A model generated the notes under the pieces. It searched no databases. It was not told the DNA's origin and saw only the letters and a list, made by a program, of their open reading frames with translations. Shown here piece after piece: positions 26,437 to 34,841 of a stretch of DNA of 64,000 bases. Position numbers and translations under genes: made by a program. Position 1 is the first letter of the stretch, and every line of letters starts with the position of its first letter. The stretch comes from Halorutilus salinus (GTDB lineage: Archaea; Halobacteriota; Halobacteria; Halobacteriales; Halorutilaceae). The stretch lies in assembly GCF_026242195.1 (NCBI RefSeq), contig NZ_RKLV01000010.1, positions 21,211 to 85,210 on the forward strand, read 5' to 3'.

Positions 26437-26949
26437 TCAGAAGACAGTACCCTGCTCTGCGTCGTACGTCGTGTCGATCTGCGTCGAAGCCAGTACGTCC
26501 GCGTTCATCGCTATAACGCTACCGAGACGTGTCTTACGCGTGTACCCCGGCGCTCCGAGCGACGAGTCGAGTGCGAGAAGCTTGAACCTGTAACGGTGCT
26601 CGCCCTCCGGCGGCGCGGGTCCCCCGTATCCGTGTTCGAGGTAGTCGTTGTAGCCGACCGTCGCGCCCTCGCCTTCCCAGCCCTCAGGGAGTGCGTTCAC
26701 GTCGGCGTCTATGCCCCAGACGAGCCAGTGATCCCACGTATGCCCCGCGACGGGTTCCGCGTCGGGGTCGTCTAACACCAGCACGAGGCTCTCGGCGTCG
26801 TCGGGAACACCGTCTACCTCAAGACGCGGGCTTAGGTTCCCGTTCGCCTTCCCGGTCGAGTCGGGGAGACGCCCGCCGTCTCCGGTGTCGGGGCTGGACA
26901 ACGACAGTTCGCCTTTCTGCTCTACCTCTCCGTTTAGTACGGTTCCCAT
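26437..26949 (-). CDS. YbhB/YbcL-type PEBP (Raf-kinase-inhibitor-like) protein
   Basis: 170 residues. LSLSSPDTGDGGRLPDS, VLDDPDAEPVAGHTWDHWLV with its DPD and H-W ligand-site residues, and GYGGPAPPEGEHRYRFKLLAL match the prokaryotic phosphatidylethanolamine-binding protein family. Function in prokaryotes is poorly known; a ligand-binding, possibly lipid-binding, cytoplasmic protein. It stands alone; 57 bases separate it from the SRAP gene upstream. Confidence 0.93.
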   Translation of the reverse strand: MGTVLNGEVEQKGELSLSSPDTGDGGRLPDSTGKANGNLSPRLEVDGVPDDAESLVLVLDDPDAEPVAGHTWDHWLVWGIDADVNALPEGWEGEGATVGYNDYLEHGYGGPAPPEGEHRYRFKLLALDSSLGAPGYTRKTRLGSVIAMNADVLASTQIDTTYDAEQGTVF

Positions 26950-27006
26950 CTTGTACCACCTGTCAGGTAGATCGTCGGCGTGGTACTTCTTTCTTACGCG
27001 GTCGGT

Positions 27007-27657
27007 CTACATCCCCTCGACCAGCGAGGGATCGTCGTTGGACGGATCGTTTACGCGTTCGGAGACACGCCGAACCGTCGCGGGTTCGTCTCGCGGATCG
27101 AGTTCGTCCGCGGTCAAAGAGCCGTCAAGCCATCCGTCCTCCTCTTCGGGCGCGAGAACCGCCGCCATCCTGTGATGGAGTCGTGCGACCTGCTCGTTCG
27201 GCTCCGTCGTTAGTATAGCGAACGTCTCCTGCACCTCCTGTCCGTCACCTTCACCGCCGAACTCATCCAGACCCGACTGCCGTCTATCGGGAACCCGGCG
27301 TTCCCAGATACCCGCGAGTCCGGCTACGCGTTCGAACCCAACGTAGTAAGGGTCGTCGTCCCATTCGTAGAAGCCGTCGACGGGGACGAGGCAACGCCTG
27401 CCTTCGTACGCCTCCGCGAACGACGGCTTCTCCGCGACCGTCTCGGAACGTGCGTTTATGTATCCGTCGGCGTCGTCCGACCACGACGGGACGAGTCCCC
27501 AGTCGAGGAGGTCTAAGGAGCGGCGTTCCTCCTCACGCACCACGGGAAGGCTCTGACCCGGCGCGGCGTTGTACGTCGGCTCGAAGCCGACACCGTCCGC
27601 TCCGAACCTCTCTGTGAGTTCCTCACCCGTGGCACGGAGGCTGTACCTTCCGCACAT
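27007..27657 (-). CDS. SOS-response-associated peptidase (SRAP, YedK/HMCES family)
   Basis: 216 residues starting MCGRYSL; after removal of Met, Cys2 becomes the catalytic N terminus that forms a thiazolidine cross-link with abasic sites in single-stranded DNA. Other family landmarks are YNAAPGQSLPVV, DWGLVPSW, INARSETV with the active-site Glu, GFYEW and LHHRMAAVL with the active-site His. It protects abasic sites during replication. It is divergent from the antiporter gene across 50 bases. Confidence 0.94.
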   Translation of the reverse strand: MCGRYSLRATGEELTERFGADGVGFEPTYNAAPGQSLPVVREEERRSLDLLDWGLVPSWSDDADGYINARSETVAEKPSFAEAYEGRRCLVPVDGFYEWDDDPYYVGFERVAGLAGIWERRVPDRRQSGLDEFGGEGDGQEVQETFAILTTEPNEQVARLHHRMAAVLAPEEEDGWLDGSLTADELDPRDEPATVRRVSERVNDPSNDDPSLVEGM

Positions 27658-27707
27658 ACGTCGGACTACGTCGTGGGTTCTATTTAGGGTGACGACGATC
27701 TGGTACT

Positions 27708-28715
27708 GTGATAGCCCTTACAGTAATCGGCGTCCTCTCCGCCGCCGCCGTATGGGTCGGGGGAACGCGTCTCGAACGCGCCGCCGACAGGCTCGCCTCC
27801 TACTACGCCCTTCCGCCCGTCGTCCAAGGCGCTGTGATCGTCGCAGTGGGTTCGAGCATGCCCGAGCTACTCACCGCTGTTCTCGCGCCTCTACTACACG
27901 GTAACTTCGAACTCGGCGTCTCCGTCATCGTCGGCTCCGCCGTCTTCAACGTCCTCGTCATACCCGCTGTCGCGGCTTTCGCCAGCGACGGCGCGCTCAA
28001 CGCCACCCCGGATCTCGTCTACAAGGAAGCGCAGTTCTACCTCCTCTCCGTCAGCGTCTTCATACTCACGCTCTCGCTCGCCGTTATCTACAACCCTGCG
28101 CCCGCCGACTTCGGCGTAGGAGGTAACGTGACGCGTGGGCTTGCGCTCGTCCCCATAGCCGTCTACGGTCTGTATATCTTCCTACAGTACGCCGACACAG
28201 TCGATCACGAAGCCGAGGGAGCCGAAGGCGTCGATGTCCGTAGACAGTGGCTCACCCTACTCGTCGGCTTCGTACTCATCTCAGCCGGTGTTGAAGGGCT
28301 TCTGAGGTTCGCCATCGGTGTAGGCGATGCGCTCGGCACCGAGAGCTTCGTATGGGGTCTCACGGTCGTCGCCGCGGCGACGAGCCTACCCGACACGGTC
28401 GTCAGCGTTACGTCGTCACGGAAGCAGAACGACGTGACGAGCATCGCAAACGTCTTCGGTAGCAACGTCTTCGACCTGCTCGTCGCCGTCCCCGCGGGCG
28501 TACTCGTCGCGGGAGGGACGTACGTCAACTTCTCGCGCTCCGTACCTCTGCTCGCCTACCTCGTCCTCGCCACCGTCGTTCTTTTCACGCTGATGCGGAC
28601 GCGTTTCGAACTCTCGCGGTGGGAGGCGGGCGCTCTTCTCGTCACCTACACCGTCTTCGTGCTCTGGGTCTTCGCCGAGTCGTTCGGCGTTGTCGGACTC
28701 CTAAACGCGACGTGA
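27708..28715 (+). CDS. Calcium/sodium antiporter (CaCA family, YrbG-like)
   Basis: 335 residues with two homologous halves of about five membrane segments each. The alpha repeats are GSSMPELLTAVLAPLLHGN followed by VGSAVFNVLVIPA, and AATSLPDTVVSVTSSRK followed by FGSNVFDLLVAVP. Exchanges calcium for sodium or protons across the membrane. The GTG start at 27708 has a TATTTA box about 27 bases upstream (27681), consistent with a leaderless message. Confidence 0.93.
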   Translation: MIALTVIGVLSAAAVWVGGTRLERAADRLASYYALPPVVQGAVIVAVGSSMPELLTAVLAPLLHGNFELGVSVIVGSAVFNVLVIPAVAAFASDGALNATPDLVYKEAQFYLLSVSVFILTLSLAVIYNPAPADFGVGGNVTRGLALVPIAVYGLYIFLQYADTVDHEAEGAEGVDVRRQWLTLLVGFVLISAGVEGLLRFAIGVGDALGTESFVWGLTVVAAATSLPDTVVSVTSSRKQNDVTSIANVFGSNVFDLLVAVPAGVLVAGGTYVNFSRSVPLLAYLVLATVVLFTLMRTRFELSRWEAGALLVTYTVFVLWVFAESFGVVGLLNAT

Positions 28716-28755
28716 TTACCACAACCGACTTGTTCGGAGAGCGACAACTTCACGC

Positions 28756-31320
28756 GTGGACAAGGTCGAAGGAACCGTTCTCGAAGTAGGTGAGACGCGT
28801 ACAGTCGCCACACGGTACGGTGAACGCGAACTCGCAGAGTTGACCCTCCTCGTCGACGGAGAGCCGACGAAGGTGACGCTCTGGGGCGACTGGGCGGAGA
28901 CCGCCGGGTACGTCGAACAGGGGCATACTGTCGCCGTCCTTAACCCCAACGTCACCGAGAACGAGGGGCGTACCGGGTACGCGACGGGTGAGGATTCACG
29001 CGTCGTTGTCGAACCCTCTTACCTCGTAAACGCCACCGACGTTCGCGCGTGGGTACAGTGCCCGCGTATCGAGTACCTAAACAAGCTGACGGGCGTCCCT
29101 CTAAAGTACGAGGTCGTACGTGGAACAGTCGTCCACGGCGTCTTCGAGGATATGCTCAACGGCGAGGAGGTAGAGGGGTCGGTCGACGAACGCGTACGCG
29201 ACGCGGGTCTCGAACTCGGTCTTCTCGGACGCGAAGCCGACGGGGTACGTGACGAGGTACGTGAACACGCCCGCGCCGTTGAGGGCTGGCTTGAACAGAC
29301 GCGTCTCGGCGACGGCGACGACGGATGGCGGACGGAGAAGACGCTGTTCGACGCGTCTCTGGGTATGAAGGGGCGCGCCGACGCCCTACGCGCGGATTCA
29401 CCCGTAGAGCTAAAGACGGGTTCGTGCGACGGCGACGCGCGTTTCAAGGACAAGATACAGACGGCGTGCTACGCGCTGATGCTCCAAACGAACCCCCAAA
29501 CCGGGGTGGTTCTGTACACGGGAACCGACGGAGCGCCCGCGCGTGAGTTCCGTCTCTCCGACGGATTGCTCGACTTCGCACTACGCAAACGGAACGAGGT
29601 AGCCGCCTCAGAGACGGCGGGGCGGACGCCGACAGGACACGAGGCGAACGCAGACTGCTCCAGATGCTTCGAGTACGACACCTGTACCGTCGTCGCGGGA
29701 AGGCTGGATCAGGAGTCGAAGGCGGGGACGGTCGGCGAACCGCTTCCCGATGAGGAGCGCGACTACTTCGAGGAACAGCACGCGGTTCTCGAACAGGAGC
29801 GCCGCGCTGTCCACGACGAACATTCGTCTCTTTCCGACGATGAGGGTGCTCTCGAAGTCCGCGTCCGTGACGCCGAACCCCTCGCCGACGGCGGGTGGAG
29901 GCTCGAACTTTCCAGAACTTCCGACGAACCTACACGTATCACCGAGGGGGATCTCGTGCTCGTCTCCGACGGTGATCCCTCGAAAGACGCCGAAACCGCG
30001 TGGGTACGTGACGTAACCGCAGACGCCGTAGCCGTCCGCGTCGGCGAACGTATCGACGCGACACGTATAGACGCGTACCCTTCGACGGTCACGGTCGACC
30101 GTTACATGGTCGCCTTGCACGACTTCGTTCTGAAGGCGGACGAACGCCGTAGGGACGTCCTGCTCGGAAGGGCGTCGCCGGGGTTCGACGGTACAGCGTC
30201 CGACGGAACCTACATCGAAAACAACGAGGCTCAGGATCGCGCCGTCGCCCGTTCCGTGGCGGCGCGTGACCTCTCGCTGATACAGGGTCCTCCCGGTACG
30301 GGGAAGACACATACGGTCGCGCGTCTCGTCCGCGCACTCGTCGACCGCGGCGAACGCGTACTTCTCTCCTCCTTCACCAACCGGGCTGTCGACAACGCCC
30401 TTGAGGCGCTCCTCGAACAGGGGTACGACGGCTTCGTACGTCTCGGAACCCGCGACGGCGTACGCGCCGACATGCTCGAACACCGTTTCGATGAGGCGGG
30501 CGAACCCACCGAACGCGCCTCGGCGCTCCGCGACGCATCCGTCGTCGCGTGCACCACCGCCACGTGCGCCTCGCGCGTGATGCGTGAACAGGGGTTCGAC
30601 TACGCCGTCGTCGACGAGGCGTCACAGCTTACCGAGCCTGCGACGCTCTCGGCGGTCAACCTCGCGTCGACCTTCGTACTCGTCGGCGACCACGAACAGC
30701 TACCCCCCGTCTCCGCATCTGAGGCACCTTCGATGTTCGAACGTCTCGCCGACAAGTACCCTGAGTCCGCCGTCACCCTACGTAGACAGTACAGGATGGC
30801 GCAACGTATACAGTCTTTCTCGTCGAAAGAGTTCTACGACGGCGCGCTTTTCCCCGCCGACGACGAGGTAGCACGTAGGTCTATCGAAGACATCGCCGAC
30901 CCGCCCGACCGTTACTCCGACCCCGTGACCTTCGTACCCGTCGACGGCGAGGAACGTCAGAACGTCAACGTAGACGAGGCGGAGGCGGTCGAAGCCGTCC
31001 ATGCCGAACTCGTCGACTCAGGCGTGCCGTCCGGATCGATCGCTGTCATCGCCCCTTTCCGGGCTCAGGTAGCCGAACTCGGACGCCGTCTACCCGACGA
31101 GACGCCCGTCGATACGGTCGACCGTTTCCAAGGTTCGAGCCAAGACACCGTCGTCCTCTCGTTCGTCGCATCCGACGACCTCGACAGCCCCGTATTCGAC
31201 GATCCGCGTAGGCTCAACGTCGCACTGACGCGCGCCAAACGTGCGCTCGTTCTCGTCGGAAACCCCGACGCACTCCGAACCGATCCTTTCTGCTCACGTC
31301 TCCTCGACTGGGCTGTCTAA
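28756..31320 (+). CDS. Dna2-like protein: OB fold, Cas4-type nuclease and superfamily 1 helicase
   Basis: 854 residues. An N-terminal OB-like region (about 1-85) is followed by a RecB/Cas4-type nuclease with four candidate iron-sulfur cysteines (Cys102 in WVQCPR, Cys301, Cys304, Cys310) and a VELKTG nuclease motif. The second half is a helicase with Walker A GPPGTGKTHT (511-520), Walker B VVDEASQL (near 618), and late motifs VDRFQGSSQDTVV and LNVALTRAK. It likely trims flaps or resects ends in replication and repair. GTG start. It overlaps the convergent DUF92 gene by four bases. Confidence 0.9.
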   Translation: MDKVEGTVLEVGETRTVATRYGERELAELTLLVDGEPTKVTLWGDWAETAGYVEQGHTVAVLNPNVTENEGRTGYATGEDSRVVVEPSYLVNATDVRAWVQCPRIEYLNKLTGVPLKYEVVRGTVVHGVFEDMLNGEEVEGSVDERVRDAGLELGLLGREADGVRDEVREHARAVEGWLEQTRLGDGDDGWRTEKTLFDASLGMKGRADALRADSPVELKTGSCDGDARFKDKIQTACYALMLQTNPQTGVVLYTGTDGAPAREFRLSDGLLDFALRKRNEVAASETAGRTPTGHEANADCSRCFEYDTCTVVAGRLDQESKAGTVGEPLPDEERDYFEEQHAVLEQERRAVHDEHSSLSDDEGALEVRVRDAEPLADGGWRLELSRTSDEPTRITEGDLVLVSDGDPSKDAETAWVRDVTADAVAVRVGERIDATRIDAYPSTVTVDRYMVALHDFVLKADERRRDVLLGRASPGFDGTASDGTYIENNEAQDRAVARSVAARDLSLIQGPPGTGKTHTVARLVRALVDRGERVLLSSFTNRAVDNALEALLEQGYDGFVRLGTRDGVRADMLEHRFDEAGEPTERASALRDASVVACTTATCASRVMREQGFDYAVVDEASQLTEPATLSAVNLASTFVLVGDHEQLPPVSASEAPSMFERLADKYPESAVTLRRQYRMAQRIQSFSSKEFYDGALFPADDEVARRSIEDIADPPDRYSDPVTFVPVDGEERQNVNVDEAEAVEAVHAELVDSGVPSGSIAVIAPFRAQVAELGRRLPDETPVDTVDRFQGSSQDTVVLSFVASDDLDSPVFDDPRRLNVALTRAKRALVLVGNPDALRTDPFCSRLLDWAV

Positions 31321-32528
31321 AACAGAACGAACGACGACGCGACGAGGGCACCCGTCGTGCATGCAGAGAGGTTCACGCCGCTGTTTCCGAGGTAACGCCC
31401 TTCTACGGTAGCACCCAGAACCGAGTCGACGTGCGCGCCGACGAGACCCGCGAAAGCCCCTGCGACGGCTCCTGATACGGGAACGACGCCCGCGAGGTAA
31501 GCCGTAGCTCCGACGACGGCGACGGCGACGACCGTAACCACCTCGCCCTGCCACGAGACACCGCCGTCGGTTCCGGGCGGTACACGTTCCAAAGTCGTTA
31601 CGAGACGTGGTTCGCCCGCAACCGTCCCGATCTCGCTCGAAGCCGTGTCGGCGGCGGCGGTCGCCATACATCCGACGAACGCGAACCCAGCCGCGATCTC
31701 GATCGTCGGATCAGTCTCTGCGGCGTAGACGATCGCCGACGTGAGCGCGACCACGCCGTTCGCCGCGACGTTTTCGAAGCCGCGCCCCTCCGTATGCTCG
31801 GCGAGACCCATCTCCGTCTTCTCGTCGCGTCCGTACGCCGTCGTAACAGCGCCCGTCACGACGAAGGTACCGAGTACGACAAACCACCCCACACCCCCGG
31901 CTACGAGAACGACGTAGCTGAGCAACGCCCCTGCGGAGGCACCCGATACCGTCATGAGGTCGGCGAGGTTCGCACCGCCCGCGAGACCCGCGACACCGAC
32001 GACAGCGACGACGAGAACGGGTGCTGACGCCGTCGCACCTACCACCGACCCTGCCCATGCACCGACGGAGGCGACGACGACGGTTAGCCAGAGACTCGTT
32101 CCGAGCGACCTCGCCGTCACCGTCGTAAGCGCCGCGAAGAAGCCTACCGTAACGCCGACCGCGGCGTCCATGCCGGCGGCGAAGCCCGCGACCGCACCCG
32201 CACCGCCGCCACCGAGTATGTAGAAAGGTGCCGTGAAAGAGTCGACGGAGCGTTTACCGCCGGACGGGTACGTAACCGCCTCGCCAACCGCGACAGCCGT
32301 AACTGCGCTAACCGCCACGGCGTCGGAGATATCGGAGACGGCGGTCACCGCCAGAACCGCCACGACCGCGACCGTAACCGCGGCTACACGGTGTCTGTCG
32401 TCGTAACCGGCATCCGTCTCCGTCGCGCCGAGGGCGAGCAGTATGAAAGACGCCGTGTAGCTTTCGGAACCGAAGAGAAAAACGAGGCAGGCAACCAAGA
32501 CGGCGACCGCCGGTATCCGGCTGTTCAT
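31317..32528 (-). CDS. DUF92 membrane protein (VTE6/phytyl-phosphate-kinase-like family)
   Basis: 403 residues, very hydrophobic, about ten to twelve membrane segments. The C-terminal half carries the family signature: ATAAADTASSEIGTVAGEPR, VPPGTDGGVSWQGE, AHVDSVLGATVEG and LGNSGVNLSACTTGALVA. The plant member VTE6 phosphorylates phytyl phosphate, so an isoprenoid-phosphate substrate is plausible here. It is divergent from a cis-prenyltransferase-like gene with only 42 bases between starts, which supports a link to polyprenyl lipids. The N-terminal half is less conserved. Confidence 0.85.
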   Translation of the reverse strand: MNSRIPAVAVLVACLVFLFGSESYTASFILLALGATETDAGYDDRHRVAAVTVAVVAVLAVTAVSDISDAVAVSAVTAVAVGEAVTYPSGGKRSVDSFTAPFYILGGGGAGAVAGFAAGMDAAVGVTVGFFAALTTVTARSLGTSLWLTVVVASVGAWAGSVVGATASAPVLVVAVVGVAGLAGGANLADLMTVSGASAGALLSYVVLVAGGVGWFVVLGTFVVTGAVTTAYGRDEKTEMGLAEHTEGRGFENVAANGVVALTSAIVYAAETDPTIEIAAGFAFVGCMATAAADTASSEIGTVAGEPRLVTTLERVPPGTDGGVSWQGEVVTVVAVAVVGATAYLAGVVPVSGAVAGAFAGLVGAHVDSVLGATVEGRYLGNSGVNLSACTTGALVASSFVLF

Positions 32529-32534
32529 CGACAG

Positions 32535-32560
32535 TATTTATTGCTCGGTCTCCTTTATAA
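32535..32560. promoter_or_regulatory. Overlapping divergent promoters of DUF92 and the cis-prenyltransferase-like gene
   Basis: TATTTA (32535-32540) lies about 33 bases before the plus-strand ATG at 32571. TTTATAA (32554-32560) read on the minus strand lies about 28 bases before the DUF92 start. Both boxes fall in the same 42-base gap, so the two genes must share control. Confidence 0.45.
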
Positions 32561-32570
32561 CTCCGTGGTT

Positions 32571-33128
32571 ATGCTGACATCAGGCTCCGGCGAGACGGAA
32601 CGCGGCGAAGAGCTACCGGGGCACGTAGCCGTCGTCTTCGGGGGTGGCACTGACCCGTCGACGGTGCGCGACCTCTACGTCTGGTGCGACGAAGTCGGTG
32701 TTGAGACCACGACCGTGTGTCTGCCCGACGTGGTGAACAGGGCTGTCTACAACGACGCTGTTGCCGAACTCGAACCACCCGTCCGTGTGATCGACACCGC
32801 GGAGGGCAGGGGCGGTGAGGAACACGGACGCGTCCTAAGCTACCTCGGCGGACGTGAGGAGCTGGTCGACGCGTTCCGTCGTCTCGCACGCGATATCGAT
32901 TCCGGCGACCTATCGCCCGACGGTATCGATGCCGACGCCGTGGCGGATCGTCTCGGGGTTCCCGGCGAACCCGACCTCCTGATCGAGGTTTCCGACACGG
33001 TTCTTTCGGACGTTCTCATCTGGCAGACGGTCTACACCGAACTGTGTTACGTCGACAGACTTGATGAGGACACCCTCCGCGGCTGTATCGACGACTACCG
33101 CGAACGCGAGAGGCGGTACGGTAGATGA
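32571..33128 (+). CDS. cis-prenyltransferase-like protein lacking the catalytic aspartate
   Basis: 185 residues from the ATG at 32571. The beginning GHVAVVFGGGTDPS aligns with HVAIIMDGNGRWA of undecaprenyl diphosphate synthase, and the end DLLIEVSDTVLSDVLIWQTV then YTELCYVD aligns with the DLLIRTGGE..LSNFLLWQ..YaEl region. The catalytic Asp of the MDGNG loop is Gly here and the pyrophosphate-binding Arg of LLIRT is Glu. The protein is shorter than active enzymes. It resembles a non-catalytic partner subunit (NgBR/Nus1-like) more than an active synthase. Its stop overlaps the next gene (ATGA), so it is coupled to the PPO-like protein. Confidence 0.72.
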   Translation: MLTSGSGETERGEELPGHVAVVFGGGTDPSTVRDLYVWCDEVGVETTTVCLPDVVNRAVYNDAVAELEPPVRVIDTAEGRGGEEHGRVLSYLGGREELVDAFRRLARDIDSGDLSPDGIDADAVADRLGVPGEPDLLIEVSDTVLSDVLIWQTVYTELCYVDRLDEDTLRGCIDDYRERERRYGR

Positions 33129-34408
33129 GCGCCGAGGAAGACGTCGCCGTCGTCGGCGCGGGCGTATCCGGCTTAGCCACGGTTCACAGACTCCGAAAAC
33201 GGGGTGTCGACACCGTCTGTTTCGAGGCGGACGACCGACCCGGAGGCATTGTACGTACTGTTCACGACAACGGTCGCGTGCTCGAACTCGGACCCCAGCG
33301 TCTCCGTCTCACCCCCCCTGTCGAAGGGCTCGTCGACGAACTCGGTCTGCGCGACGAGGTGCGCGAGGGCGACGACGCGCCGCTGTACGTCTACCACGAC
33401 GGCGAACTACGTGTCGCGCCACTTTCGGTGGGCGAAGCGGTCACGACGAACCTTCTTTCGTGGCGCGGTAAGGCGCGCGTCCTCGCAGAACCTCTGACGC
33501 GTCCCGCGCACGACGGCGAAACCGTCGACCGGCTCCTTACGCGTAAGTTCGGACGTGAGGCGGCGCGGCGTTTCCTCGTTCCTCTGTACAGCGGTCTTTA
33601 CGGAACGCCCGCCGACAAGATGCCCGCGGAGCACTCCGTAGCGCGTGCGCTCGACGACGCGGGCGTCGGAAGAAGCGTCCTCGTCTGGGCGGTAAAGAAG
33701 CTCCTGAGCCAACGTGATACACCGCCCGTCTTTAGCTTCGACGAGGGTCTGGAACGTCTGACAGACGCGTTGTACGAAGCCAACGCCGACGCCGTCCATC
33801 TCGGTGACTCCGTCGAGGAGGTGAACCGCGACGGTGACGGCTACGAGGTCGTAACCGAAGACTGCGTGACACGCGCCGGTGATGTCGTCGTCACGACGCC
33901 CGCGCCCACCACGGCGGAGATACTCGAAGGCGCCGTGCCGTCGGTGCACCCCCTCCGGCGTCTGAGCTACAACCGTATCGGTGTCGTACATCTCGCCTCC
34001 GGCTACGACGGCGACGGCGTCGGTGTTCTCGTACCCGACCACGAGGACGTACGCGTCAGCGGCTTTACGTGGAACGCATCTTTCCTCGGACGCGACGGCG
34101 TCTTCACGTGCTACGTCGACCCGTGGAGCTTCCCCGGTATGCCCGATGCAGACGACGATGAACTCGCGGAGGTCGCCGTAGACGAGTTCGAACACCTCAC
34201 GGGTGCGTCGGCGGAGCCTCTCCACGTCCACAGGTGGGTTCCGGGTATGCCGGCGTACGACGAGACGTGGGACGCCCTCGACGAACTCAGACCCCCCGAC
34301 GGCGTACATCTCTGCACCAACTACGTCGAACGCGCGGGTGTTACGGGACGCCTCGCGCACGCGTCGCGCGTCGCCGACGCGATAGCCGACGGTCGGGGCG
34401 GCGGATAA
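33125..34408 (+). CDS. Protoporphyrinogen/coproporphyrinogen oxidase-like FAD protein (HemY type)
   Basis: 427 residues. VAVVGAGVSGLATVHRLRKR (8-27) is the FAD dinucleotide fold, RPGGIVRTV follows, and LELGPQRLRL resembles the VELGPHSF segment of HemY-type oxidases; the end MPAYDETWDALDELRPPDGV leading to NYVERAGVTG is the late FAD motif. Oxidises protoporphyrinogen or coproporphyrinogen in haem synthesis. Uroporphyrinogen decarboxylase (hemE) is also in the window but far away. Coupling to the cis-prenyltransferase-like gene is unexpected, so another cyclic or isoprenoid substrate cannot be excluded. Confidence 0.78.
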   Translation: MSAEEDVAVVGAGVSGLATVHRLRKRGVDTVCFEADDRPGGIVRTVHDNGRVLELGPQRLRLTPPVEGLVDELGLRDEVREGDDAPLYVYHDGELRVAPLSVGEAVTTNLLSWRGKARVLAEPLTRPAHDGETVDRLLTRKFGREAARRFLVPLYSGLYGTPADKMPAEHSVARALDDAGVGRSVLVWAVKKLLSQRDTPPVFSFDEGLERLTDALYEANADAVHLGDSVEEVNRDGDGYEVVTEDCVTRAGDVVVTTPAPTTAEILEGAVPSVHPLRRLSYNRIGVVHLASGYDGDGVGVLVPDHEDVRVSGFTWNASFLGRDGVFTCYVDPWSFPGMPDADDDELAEVAVDEFEHLTGASAEPLHVHRWVPGMPAYDETWDALDELRPPDGVHLCTNYVERAGVTGRLAHASRVADAIADGRGGG

Positions 34409-34464
34409 CCGGCAACTCCCGCCCCTTTCGCAGACCTTTTTCATCGTAACCACCTACCATAACC

Positions 34465-34764
34465 ATGAGCACACCAGAATGGGAGGATGTCGTCGAGATG
34501 CCCGACGAACTCGATGATGGGACGGCGGAGGCGCTCGCGGAGGAGGCGGACGAGTTTCAGAACATGAAGGGCGAGATGTGCCCGTACCCGCAGGTCGAGG
34601 CGAAGAAGGCGCTGTCGTCGCTCGACCACGGCGACCTTCTCGTACAGGAAACCGACCACGTGCCGAGCACCGAGAACGTACCTAAGGCTGTCGAGGACGA
34701 GGCGGACGCGAAGGTCTGGCGAAGCGGCGACGGTCTTTACCGTATCTTCCTCCATAAGAGGTAG
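34465..34764 (+). CDS. TusA/SirA-like sulfurtransferase with N-terminal extension
   Basis: 99 residues. The TusA core starts at about residue 33 with KGEMCPYPQVEAKKAL, where Cys39 of the CPxP motif carries the persulfide. The first 30 residues are an acidic extension. It lies 77 bases upstream of a YeeE-type permease on the same strand. This pairing matches TsuA-TsuB, in which the TusA-like protein receives sulfur from imported thiosulfate. Cytoplasmic. Confidence 0.88.
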   Translation: MSTPEWEDVVEMPDELDDGTAEALAEEADEFQNMKGEMCPYPQVEAKKALSSLDHGDLLVQETDHVPSTENVPKAVEDEADAKVWRSGDGLYRIFLHKR

Positions 34765-34841
34765 CCGAACATGTTCGACGGAATCCGCAATAATTGTCGG
34801 TACGGCTACTACTATATCCGATCCCACCCTAACCTACGCCG

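Noticed and set aside
33407..34453. 348-residue minus-strand frame opposite the PPO-like gene
   Set aside because: It has no recognisable domain and is fully contained in a well-supported gene.
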